6,279 nt of DNA from Pseudomonadota bacterium. Its GTDB lineage: Bacteria; Desulfobacterota; Syntrophia; Syntrophales; JADFWA01. The stretch covers positions 1 to 6,279 of the forward strand of contig JADFWA010000018.1 of the NCBI GenBank assembly GCA_015222855.1, read 5' to 3'. The position numbers were made by a program, and so were the translations under genes. Below, piece after piece: positions 1 through 5,897 of this stretch (positions within the stretch are counted from its first letter, which is position 1; every line of letters starts with the position of its first letter). The notes under the pieces were generated by a model, which saw nothing but the letters and a program-made list of their open reading frames with translations, did not search any database and was not told the DNA's origin.

Positions 1-1183
1 CAGGATGGGGATGGAGGTTGGCGAGATTGTCTTTTGCGAGACGTTTTAATGCGCTGCAAAGCGGTCTTGTGGTTCCGACAAGCCAATATGAGTAATCGTC
101 CGCTTCACGTTCAAATTTTCTGAAGACCATCGATGCTATGGGGGTAAAGAAAAAAGAAACCGGCCCGAAAAGGGCAGTCAGGAGAAATAGTCCCACGTAG
201 GGGAGGTTCTGTTCAAAACCGAAGGTTTGATACATCAGTGACCAGTCCATCACACAATAAACCAGATAAAGTAGGAAGAAAGAGGCAATTTCCATAAATA
301 TCAGTTGTTTTATGATGTGTCGCTTTTTCCAGTGTCCTATTTCATGTGCAAGAACAGACAGTATTTCGTCCGGTGTGTGGGATTCAAGTAAGGTATCATA
401 GAGAACTATGCGTTTCGTTTTTCCCATGCCGGTAAAATAGGCATTGGTGTGCTTGCTCCTTTTGCCCGCATCAACCTGATATATCCCCTTTGTTTTCAGC
501 CCCACCTTTTCCATTATGGAGATAATTCTCTGCTCCAGTTCCCGGTCTTTTATCGGTTCATACTTATTGAACAAAGGGGCGATAACGACCGGATAGAGCC
601 ACAGGATGAGCAGTTGAAAGACGGCAAGAAACATCCATGTCCACAGCCACCACGTTTTCTCAGCGTAGTAGATCAAGGCCAGCAGAGGACAGAGAAGAAG
701 AACCATGAGGATGGCCGAGATAATCAGGTTTTTGAACAGATCGGTTATCCATAATTTGAGCGTAATGGTGCTGAAGCCGTGTCCTTTTTCGATTACAAAT
801 GTCCTGTAGAGGCTGAAAGGGATGTTAAGGATACCGCTGATTGCCGCGAGAACGGCGAAGAAGAGAAGCCCCGACAGAATAAAATGAAACTTGTAGGAGA
901 GTATAACGCCGACAAACCAGGGTAAGAGACCGCTCAGCAGTATGACGAGTATGACCAGATCATCGAAAAAGCTTGCAATGGAACCGAACCGGGAGGAATC
1001 CACGGTATAATCGGTCATCCGGGAAAGGATTTCGGTATCTATTTCTCCCCGGAAAACTTCGGGAACCCGATGGCCGAAGTTGCGGAGATGGCGGATATTT
1101 ATCCATGTCAGGACCCATTTAATGACTGATCTGGTTATAAAGACAATAAGGAAAACCAGTAGCAGAAGGTTAAACTGAACCAT
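1..1183 (-). CDS. M48-family (Ste24/CAAX prenyl protease-like) membrane zinc metalloprotease, C-terminus cut by window edge
   Basis: Reading the minus strand from ATG at 1183 gives 394 uninterrupted codons that run off the window. Membrane-embedded zinc endopeptidase of peptidase family M48A. Visible: hydrophobic segments near residues 3-18, 74-98, 101-120, 152-173, 180-203, 292-313 and 327-350; the Ste24 signature IAPLFNKYEP (201-210); NAYFTGMGKTKRIVLYDTLL (247-266); the zinc/catalytic motif HEIGH (280-284); and the third-ligand region FEREAD (357-362, E358 the likely ligand). The frame stops at NLANLHPHP, which in the family lies shortly before the C-terminus, so probably only a few dozen residues are missing. 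Start choice: AGGA precedes 1183 at suitable distance; an in-frame ATG at 1219 would add 12 residues but has a poorer ribosome site. In bacteria these enzymes are assumed to act in membrane-protein quality control; prenyl processing is not expected. It lies downstream of the ThyX-like gene on the same strand. Confidence 0.93.
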   Translation of the reverse strand, partial: MVQFNLLLLVFLIVFITRSVIKWVLTWINIRHLRNFGHRVPEVFRGEIDTEILSRMTDYTVDSSRFGSIASFFDDLVILVILLSGLLPWFVGVILSYKFHFILSGLLFFAVLAAISGILNIPFSLYRTFVIEKGHGFSTITLKLWITDLFKNLIISAILMVLLLCPLLALIYYAEKTWWLWTWMFLAVFQLLILWLYPVVIAPLFNKYEPIKDRELEQRIISIMEKVGLKTKGIYQVDAGKRSKHTNAYFTGMGKTKRIVLYDTLLESHTPDEILSVLAHEIGHWKKRHIIKQLIFMEIASFFLLYLVYCVMDWSLMYQTFGFEQNLPYVGLFLLTALFGPVSFFFTPIASMVFRKFEREADDYSYWLVGTTRPLCSALKRLAKDNLANLHPHP

Positions 1184-1243
1184 ATAACATCCTGCAAGTA
1201 AATTTTGCACTTCGGTCATTTGCCATTTTACTCAACGCATTAC

Positions 1244-1285
1244 AGTTAAATTCGAAATCCGAAGCACGAAATTCGAAACAAATCC
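1244..1285. repeat. Degenerate heptanucleotide tandem repeat (TTCGAAA-like), about 6 units
   Basis: Six consecutive 7-bp units can be read: AGTTAAA, TTCGAAA, TCCGAAG, CACGAAA, TTCGAAA, CAAATCC. The central four share YNCGAAR. Units 2 and 5 are identical and contain the palindrome TTCGAA. The array fills most of the space between the ThyX-like stop and the M48 gene. No T-run follows on the minus strand, so it is not a standard terminator. It has the same 7-bp period as the arrays near 4.6-4.85 kb but a different unit. Confidence 0.6.
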
Positions 1286-1296
1286 AATATGATGAC

Positions 1297-2763
1297 TTAT
1301 CTACTAAAGCGTCTGTCATAAAGGGAGGCAAAACCGTCTTTCCCGGTGGCGAGCATAAGGGTTAGGGGCATGGTCTCTTTCCCCAGCGTCAGCATCCTTT
1401 CGGCGGTTTCCCTTATGTCCCACTGGGCGTGTGTGTCTGCGCGGAGGCGCGCGATGTGGTATAATTCCCTGGCGTTTACCTTCATGGCAACCCTTTTTTT
1501 GTGGGCGTTGGTCAGGATGTAGCCCGCCGCCTCCGGCACAACCCTCTTTATCCGGTTATAGGTTTCCTCCGTTCGGGAAATGATTTCCATGAAGCGGCCT
1601 TCCATCCCTGTTGCGGATATTGTCGGCGGTATGATGACGCCAAGCGTTGGGTCGTAATCCTGGCAGGTTATGGTGGCCATTCGGTGTCTTTTCAACTGCG
1701 CAAAGCATGTCGCGCTGACGGTAAGCTCAAAGAGAAGCTCGACATTTTCGAATTCCCGGAGGGCGGCATCGTATGGCTTCATGTACCGACAGGCGGTTTT
1801 GATGAAATCTTCCTTTTCTTCCCTCTCCATGGAAGAAGCAATCGCCATGCACTCCTCTAAGGTAATATTTGATGAAGAGTGAATGAGCGAGGCCACCGTC
1901 TTATCGTCGGCGTCGGGTGTTGTGTATAGGAGGGTAACATCCTCATTTCCTGTTTTTTCGGTCTTTCCGCCCCATTTTTCAATCAACCCTTTTGCCTTTT
2001 CCTTCAGGTCGCCTCTGGTCATGAGATCAAATTCGGTCGCTTCCGTATACCTGACGAGTGAGGGGGCTATATCCTTTGTAGCTTTGTAGAGTTTCCTGCT
2101 ATATTCCCCGGCCTCTTTCAGAGGGTGGGCGGCCAGGCGCCTCAGCATCAGCTCGAGATTTCTGGCATTGAGGGTCATCCCGAGCTGTGTTTCCGTTGCC
2201 AGGGAGATGGTGTATCTTGCATCCTCCTTTGCCCATCCATCCAGAGTAGAGTGATTTGCCGGGTCAAGCGCCATTTCACCATATTTCTCAAAGACGTATG
2301 GTTTAAGCACTGAATAGAGCTCGTGATAAAATTTGTTCTGTTCTTTGATGGTCTTGACAAACGGTTCTTCAAGGCCCGCCTGTCTTATCTCATCGGGGAT
2401 GACAAAATCGTCTTCCAGGAGGATATACCTTTGCGATTTTTCTGTGTAGGAACAGAGACGAAACTTTTCGATCTCCTCAACGATGAAGCGCGAGACACCC
2501 AGGACATCTATATTGAAGACGGCATGCTCGGCGATGGAGCTGTGTCCCATTCCGAAGACGATATTGCGGTTGGACTTTCTTGCCTTTTCCACTTCTTTTC
2601 CGGCTATTTTTCTCAACTCCGTTACGGGAGCCGGATTCCTGCTGATGCGCGCATAGGCGGCGGAGATGGTCTCCGGTGTGAGAGCTTTCGCATCGGGATT
2701 CGATAAATTGAGCTCTTTTATTATTTCGTAATCGAGATTGTATCCGGCAAGAATGATATTCAA
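1297..2763 (-). CDS. thyX: Tandem-domain FAD-dependent thymidylate synthase (ThyX) family protein
   Basis: 488 residues, about twice the usual ThyX length (roughly 220-250), because two ThyX folds are joined. Domain 1 (about 1-240) has GHSSIAEH (73-80) and, where ThyX has RHR-x-NExSxRY, the sequence KFRLCSYTEKSQRY (100-113), plus NARNLELM (199-206). Domain 2 (about 275-488) has QLKRHRMATITCQDYD (356-371) and NARELYH...RLRADTHAQW (430-448). ThyX makes dTMP from dUMP with methylene-tetrahydrofolate, FAD and NADPH in the cytosol. Domain 1 keeps the E-x-S-x-R half of the motif and domain 2 keeps the Q-x-x-RHR half, so activity may survive through a composite site; a non-synthase role is also possible. 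The start is TTG (2763-2761): translation begins MNIILAGYN, there is no ATG before residue 72, and a weak purine-rich GAGAG lies upstream. A good promoter sits 37 bp upstream. Family is certain, catalytic activity is not. Confidence 0.9.
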   Translation of the reverse strand: MNIILAGYNLDYEIIKELNLSNPDAKALTPETISAAYARISRNPAPVTELRKIAGKEVEKARKSNRNIVFGMGHSSIAEHAVFNIDVLGVSRFIVEEIEKFRLCSYTEKSQRYILLEDDFVIPDEIRQAGLEEPFVKTIKEQNKFYHELYSVLKPYVFEKYGEMALDPANHSTLDGWAKEDARYTISLATETQLGMTLNARNLELMLRRLAAHPLKEAGEYSRKLYKATKDIAPSLVRYTEATEFDLMTRGDLKEKAKGLIEKWGGKTEKTGNEDVTLLYTTPDADDKTVASLIHSSSNITLEECMAIASSMEREEKEDFIKTACRYMKPYDAALREFENVELLFELTVSATCFAQLKRHRMATITCQDYDPTLGVIIPPTISATGMEGRFMEIISRTEETYNRIKRVVPEAAGYILTNAHKKRVAMKVNARELYHIARLRADTHAQWDIRETAERMLTLGKETMPLTLMLATGKDGFASLYDRRFSR

Positions 2764-2782
2764 TGTAGAGACTCTCTTGATT

Positions 2783-2808
2783 TGATATTATGCGGGTTCC
2801 TTATATCA
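2783..2808. promoter_or_regulatory. Inverted repeat TGATAT-N14-ATATCA over the thyX promoter start site (possible operator)
   Basis: A perfect 6-bp inverted repeat (2783-2788 and 2803-2808) whose right half overlaps the thyX -10 box (2800-2805) and whose left half lies just past the expected transcription start near 2793. This is where a repressor site would be placed, but the arms are short and AT-rich, so chance is a real alternative. Confidence 0.25.
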
Positions 2809-2828
2809 GGATTCGACTGCACGGTCAA
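2800..2828 (-). promoter_or_regulatory. Sigma70-type promoter for the ThyX-like gene
   Basis: On the minus strand: -35 TTGACC (2828-2823), 17-bp spacer, -10 TATAAG (2805-2800). Each box matches the sigma70 consensus at five of six positions with optimal spacing. Expected start near 2793 gives a leader of about 30 nt to the TTG codon. Confidence 0.6.
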
Positions 2829-2850
2829 ACGGCTTTCTCCGATAAAAATT

Positions 2851-2880
2851 TTGACAACGCGGTTATAGGGGTGGTAAATT
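2851..2880 (+). promoter_or_regulatory. Sigma70-type promoter for the MBL-PilZ operon
   Basis: A perfect -35 TTGACA (2851-2856), 18-bp spacer and -10 TAAATT (2875-2880, four of six). The expected start near 2887 gives a leader of about 38 nt carrying the purine-rich ribosome site AAAAGGGGGA (2911-2920), 5 nt before the MBL ATG. The -35 boxes of this and the thyX promoter are only 22 bp apart and point away from each other. Confidence 0.5.
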
Positions 2881-2924
2881 GATTTTGTATGGATTGTGAC
2901 CGATATAAATAAAAGGGGGAAATT

Positions 2925-3887
2925 ATGGAAAGAAAGATTAATCTGAACGAGGTTGACAAGGTCGAGATACAGACACTTCAGGACAACTATATCGAGCTCA
3001 CCGCCATGGATAACAGCGCCGTTATCTTGAGGGCGAAAATTGCCAAGGACGGGGAGATAAAGAATTCCATTCTCGCGGAACATGGTTATTCAGCTATCGT
3101 CAAGATAACGACGGGAGATAAAACAAGAACCATGTTGTTTGATTTCGGGTTTTCAGAAGGCGGTGCGGCCTTTAATGCCGATGCGCTCGGTGTAGAAATG
3201 GGGGCGGTTGAGGTGATGGCCCTCTCTCATGGTCATACCGACCACATTGGGGGTCTTGAAAGGCTCGTCGGAATGATTGGCAAAGAGGGGATAGAGTTGG
3301 TTCTCCATCCGAGTGCGTTCAGGTTTCCAAGATATTTAAAGGTAGGAGAGGATTCAAGGGCTTATTTCATGAAATTCACCAGAGAAATGGTGGAAAATAC
3401 GGGAGCCAGGGTTGTGGAGACGAGAGAGCCTTACAGTCTTCTGGATGGCAATGTCTTGTTTCTGGGTGAAATTGAACGTAAAACAGATTTTGAAAAGGGA
3501 TTCCCCATCGCCCATTTTGAGGAAGATGGTGTTGAGAAATGGGACCCCATAGAAGATGATACCTCAATTGTGATGCATGTGAAGGGGAAGGGACTTGTCG
3601 TACTCTCAGGATGCGCGCATTCCGGTATCGTCAATACCGTGCAATATGCCAGAGCTGTTACGGGTATTGACGAAGTTTTTGCGATTATGGGGGGGTTTCA
3701 CCTTTCGGGTCCGGCATTTGAGCCGATTATAGGCAGGACTACGGAAGAGCTGAAAAAGTTTAAATCCGATTATGTGGTGCCGACTCATTGTACCGGCAGA
3801 AAGGCTACCGCGTACATTGAAAAGGAGATGCCGGATCAATTTATTATGAACATGTCAGGGACAAAACTGACCTTCGCGGCCGAATAG
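2925..3887 (+). CDS. MBL-fold metallohydrolase, dihydropterin / beta-RFAP-synthase-like group
   Basis: 320 residues. A metallo-beta-lactamase fold with the metal motif SHGHTDHIGGL (101-111: H102, H104, D106, H107), GCAHSGIVNT (229-238, H232), GGFHLSG (256-262, H259) and THCTG (287-291, H288). AEHGYSAIV (51-59), GCAHSGIVN and THCTG together are typical of the group that includes archaeal MJ0301, named 7,8-dihydropterin-6-yl-methyl-4-(beta-D-ribofuranosyl)aminobenzene 5'-phosphate synthase. For bacterial members the substrate is mostly unproven, so the pterin assignment is a family link only. About 50 residues precede the core and look like a normal N-terminus for this branch; no signal peptide is visible, so it is cytosolic. 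ATG 2925 is supported by a strong AAGGGGG site 5 nt upstream. First gene of a two-gene operon with the PilZ protein. Confidence 0.93.
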   Translation: MERKINLNEVDKVEIQTLQDNYIELTAMDNSAVILRAKIAKDGEIKNSILAEHGYSAIVKITTGDKTRTMLFDFGFSEGGAAFNADALGVEMGAVEVMALSHGHTDHIGGLERLVGMIGKEGIELVLHPSAFRFPRYLKVGEDSRAYFMKFTREMVENTGARVVETREPYSLLDGNVLFLGEIERKTDFEKGFPIAHFEEDGVEKWDPIEDDTSIVMHVKGKGLVVLSGCAHSGIVNTVQYARAVTGIDEVFAIMGGFHLSGPAFEPIIGRTTEELKKFKSDYVVPTHCTGRKATAYIEKEMPDQFIMNMSGTKLTFAAE

Positions 3888-3898
3888 GAGTACCATCA

Positions 3899-4585
3899 AT
3901 GGCGGATACGCCGAATATAAAGCCGGGACTGGCTGCAGATATCATTGTAAATGTCGATTTTAAGAGAGAGTCAATCGATGTCAGAAGGGCGGTTGTCTAT
4001 GACGTTCTTGATAAACGGATAATATTGTCTGAAACGAGTCCGCCGATTGCAAGACGTCACGTCGGCAACAGGATCGCTGTAACCTATTCTGTCAAGGAGA
4101 AAGACGATCTGGTTCGCTATGGTTTTTATGGGAGAATTGTGGAGTTAATCAGAGATTATGAACTTGCTTCCGCGGAAACCGTTGTTGCCGTTGTCGTAGA
4201 GCAGGAGAGCGACCCCGTAGAAACCAATATAAGAATGTTTTACCGTGTTGAACCAATGGGAGACAGCGGCGTGGCCCTTTTCATAGCGGGGGAAAAGGTA
4301 AATATAGTCGATATCTCTATCGGTGGGGCAAAGGTTACCCATCCCGGAGTCCACCCTTTTGAACACGGCAGAAGGGTGGAAGGGGTTTTGCACCTCGATG
4401 GAGAGGCTTATGATATTGAGGCGAGGATAATCCGTGTGTGGCAGACGCTTGAACACCACAGGATAACAGACCTGGAATTTGTGACAATGCAGTTCTTGAA
4501 TATGGACAGTGACCTGGAAGATTTGCTGGCCAGGAAGATCAGGGAAGTTGAAAGGGAGATACGCTTCAGGGAGATGTTTCCTTAA
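3899..4585 (+). CDS. PilZ-domain (cyclic-di-GMP-binding) protein, YcgR-like arrangement
   Basis: 228 residues. The C-terminal part (about 108-215) is a PilZ domain: RxxxR as RMFYR (112-116) and [DN]xSxxG as DISIGG (138-143), spaced as in proven cyclic-di-GMP receptors, with all key residues present. The N-terminal 100 residues resemble the beta-rich PilZN/YcgR N-terminal module, as in flagellar-brake-type two-domain proteins. The C-terminus (215-228) is charged and helical. No membrane segment or signal peptide, hence cytosolic. The ribosome site AGGAG (3886-3890) overlaps the stop codon of the MBL gene, 8 nt before ATG 3899, so the two genes are co-transcribed and likely coupled in translation. 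The target or output is unknown: no flagellar or pilus gene lies nearby. The stop codon is directly abutted by a palindromic repeat. Confidence 0.9.
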   Translation: MADTPNIKPGLAADIIVNVDFKRESIDVRRAVVYDVLDKRIILSETSPPIARRHVGNRIAVTYSVKEKDDLVRYGFYGRIVELIRDYELASAETVVAVVVEQESDPVETNIRMFYRVEPMGDSGVALFIAGEKVNIVDISIGGAKVTHPGVHPFEHGRRVEGVLHLDGEAYDIEARIIRVWQTLEHHRITDLEFVTMQFLNMDSDLEDLLARKIREVEREIRFREMFP

Positions 4586-4676
4586 CTGCTCAGGTTCCAA
4601 GTTCCAAGTTCCAAGTTCCAAGGTTCAAGGTTAGAGAGATGCTAACCGTAAACCTTGAACTTGATAACCTGGGTAG
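4586..4676. repeat. Palindromic element of heptamer repeats with inverted ends CTGCTCAGGTT / AACCTGGGTAG
   Basis: The unit begins at the base after the pilZ stop. Left arm: CTGCTCAGGTT (4586-4596), overlapping four perfect GTTCCAA units (4594-4621), then GGTTCAA and GGTTA. Right arm: AACC/AAC cores at 4644, 4651 and 4658 (7-bp steps), then AACCTGGGTAG (4666-4676). The outer ends are inverted copies (9 of 11 match) and the inner part contains a perfect 10-bp stem, GTTCAAGGTT (4623-4632) with AACCTTGAAC (4651-4660), around an 18-nt loop. It could fold in the pilZ transcript and protect or end its 3' end, but no T-run follows. Its make-up resembles REP/BIME or MITE-like intergenic repeats; no transposase is present. 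Confidence 0.7.
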
Positions 4677-4727
4677 AGTACATATCGCCCAGCGAATTCA
4701 AAGATGTTTACGAGCAGGCCAGACGAA

Positions 4728-4743
4728 TCCCGCAGTAGCGGGA
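4728..4743. other. Small GC-rich hairpin TCCCGC-AGTA-GCGGGA
   Basis: Perfect 6-bp stem with a 4-nt loop, enclosed by a second weak pairing CGAAT (4724-4728) with ATTCG (4749-4753). It might slow or end transcription coming from pilZ, but no T-run follows on either strand, so a standard intrinsic terminator is not supported. It may be part of the intergenic repeat cluster. Confidence 0.4.
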
Positions 4744-4800
4744 CTGCCATTCGCGGATTCATTAACTATCTCAAAAAAATGTGAAAAGCGCAAAGTAGCC

Positions 4801-4859
4801 AACCGTGAACCGTGAACCGTGAACCGTGAACCCGATAACCTGAGTAGTTACATGTTGCC
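4801..4859 (+). repeat. Solo arm of the heptamer repeat family: AACCGTG x4 plus GATAACCTGAGTAG end
   Basis: Four perfect AACCGTG units (4801-4828) are followed by AACCC and then GATAACCTGAGTAG (4834-4847), which matches GATAACCTGGGTAG (4663-4676) at 13 of 14 positions. In both arms the last AACC core is displaced by 8 bp instead of 7. Similarity continues past the end: TACATATCGCC (4679-4689) against TACATGTTGCC (4849-4859). The heptamer differs but the cap is shared, showing that these are members of one repeat family. Confidence 0.7.
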
Positions 4860-4933
4860 TTAGTTGCCTACCTTAACTTTGTCCGTTTTTACCCACCACC
4901 GCGCACTAATCACACTTTTTATATACCATCAAT

Positions 4934-4963
4934 TTCATAAATCTTTGCTTGACTTGTTATATT
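4934..4963 (+). promoter_or_regulatory. Possible promoter for the rpiR-acyl-CoA synthetase operon
   Basis: A -10 TATATT (4958-4963, five of six) with -35 TTCATA (4934-4939, four of six) at 18-bp spacing, in a strongly AT-rich stretch before the regulator. A TTGACT at 4949-4954 has no good -10 at the right distance. The exact boxes are uncertain, though a promoter in this region is likely because the gene follows a repeat-filled gap. Confidence 0.3.
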
Positions 4964-5005
4964 AATTATGTAATGCAATAAATGCTTCAACAAAAAAATT
5001 TACTG

Positions 5006-5010
5006 AAGGA
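5006..5010 (+). promoter_or_regulatory. Ribosome binding site favouring the rpiR start at 5021
   Basis: AAGGA lies 10 nt before ATG 5021. The in-frame ATG at 4982, 13 codons earlier, has only TAATGCAATAA before it and no Shine-Dalgarno match, so 5021 is the better start. Confidence 0.5.
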
Positions 5011-5020
5011 TTTCCTTAAT

Positions 5021-5896
5021 ATGATAATTGCAGAGAAAATAATAGTTAAGGAAAAGGAGGGAAATCTCACAAAATCTCAAAAGGCGGCCTTGAAGTATAT
5101 ACTTGATCATTACGAAGAGGCTATCTTTCTTCCCGCTTCAAGCCTTGCCAGAAAGATCGGGGTGAGTGAGGCCACCATAATAAGACTCGCCCAGGCTATG
5201 GGATTTAAAGGATTTCCTGAATTTAAAAGAGCCCTCCAATCCTCGATTAAGGAGAAAATATCCACTGTATCAAGGCTTGAGCATACTGTAAGCCATATAA
5301 AGGATGAAGAGGATACCTTGATCAAGGTATTTCAAGAGGACATAGGAAACCTCTCCCAGACCCTTAAAGATATATCCATCGACACATTCATAAAGGTAGT
5401 AAAGGAGATAAAGAGAGCTGAACGCATCTTCATTATAGGTCTTAGAAGCGCGTATTCTCTTTCTATCTTTTTCGGAACGACCCTGCGCTACATAGGAAAA
5501 GATGTCAGGGTCTTAAAACCCGACCATGGTGAATTCTGGGATCACACCGCTACATGGCGAAAAAGTGATCTTGTCATCGGTATCAGTTTTCCAAGGTACG
5601 CCAAGACAACCATAGATGCCGTGCAATATGCCAGAGAAAAGGGGCTAAAGTGCATAGGTATAACCGATCACTTTTTGTCCCCTTTGGCAAAGCATTGTGA
5701 TCTTGTCCTTACCGCGAGATGTGGCATAGATTCATACGTTGAATCTTTCACCGCTCCTTTGAGCCTTATCAATGCCATTGTAACGGCGGTAAGTGTTCAT
5801 GATCCGGACAAGACGTTAAAATCACTGAAAAAGCTTGAGGCTGTATGGAGTGAAAGAGACATTTATATTCATCAAGAAGAAATGGAGGTAAAGTAA
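5021..5896 (+). CDS. MurR/RpiR-family transcriptional regulator (HTH plus SIS domain)
   Basis: 291 residues from ATG 5021 (304 if ATG 4982 is used; positions below use the longer count). N-terminal HTH_6 domain: LTKSQKAALKYILDH (29-43) and the recognition region SLARKIGVSEATIIRLAQ (54-71) followed by MGFKGFPEFK (73-82), the family hallmark. A linker helix leads to a SIS domain (about 135-265), starting ERIFIIGLRSAY (147-158). In most members the SIS phosphosugar loop reads like S-x-S-G-x-T; here it is GISFPRYAKTT (200-210), so a sugar-phosphate ligand is doubtful. The protein is likely a cytosolic dimeric DNA-binding regulator. The stop is 1 nt before the next ATG, so it is in an operon with an acyl-CoA synthetase-type gene and likely controls it and itself, with an acyl-CoA or related metabolite as a possible signal (inference). 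Confidence 0.92.
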   Translation: MIIAEKIIVKEKEGNLTKSQKAALKYILDHYEEAIFLPASSLARKIGVSEATIIRLAQAMGFKGFPEFKRALQSSIKEKISTVSRLEHTVSHIKDEEDTLIKVFQEDIGNLSQTLKDISIDTFIKVVKEIKRAERIFIIGLRSAYSLSIFFGTTLRYIGKDVRVLKPDHGEFWDHTATWRKSDLVIGISFPRYAKTTIDAVQYAREKGLKCIGITDHFLSPLAKHCDLVLTARCGIDSYVESFTAPLSLINAIVTAVSVHDPDKTLKSLKKLEAVWSERDIYIHQEEMEVK

Positions 5897-5897
5897 A

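Larger units (their letters stand above)
4586..4981. other. Gene-free region between pilZ and rpiR
   Basis: It holds the palindromic heptamer element (4586-4676), a hairpin (4728-4743), the solo heptamer arm (4801-4859) and an AT-rich promoter-like stretch (4920-4980). Stretches 4677-4727 and 4744-4800 show nothing recognisable. No open frame with a credible ribosome site was found; the frame reading leftward out of 4621 is a by-product of the repeat and of pilZ. Confidence 0.75.

Noticed and set aside
449..754. Plus-strand open frame of 101 codons
   Set aside because: Lies wholly antisense to the M48 protease gene, which has clear family motifs; composition is unlike a real protein.
1501..2706. 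Several plus-strand open frames of 62-127 codons
   Set aside because: All are antisense shadows of the tandem ThyX gene, with no recognisable motifs.
2760..3083. Minus-strand open frame of 107 codons across the divergent promoters
   Set aside because: It overlaps the MBL N-terminus in antisense and covers both promoters and the thyX start; no ribosome site or motif.
4145..4621. Minus-strand open frame of 158 codons starting MELGTWNLEP
   Set aside because: It is antisense to pilZ and its first residues are merely the translated GTTCCAA heptamer. No ribosome site and no family resemblance.
4586..4676. Insertion sequence or complete mobile element
   Set aside because: It has inverted ends but no transposase frame and no clear target-site duplication; kept as a repeat only.
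4728..4743. Intrinsic terminator of the MBL-PilZ operon
   Set aside because: The hairpin has a 6-bp stem but no T-run on either side, so it is listed only as a hairpin.
4594..4828. CRISPR array
   Set aside because: The repeat units are 7 bp with no spacers between them; no cas genes are present.
4949..4976. TTGACT as the -35 box of the rpiR promoter
   Set aside because: At 15-18 bp downstream there is no hexamer resembling TATAAT, so a different pair was preferred, at low confidence.
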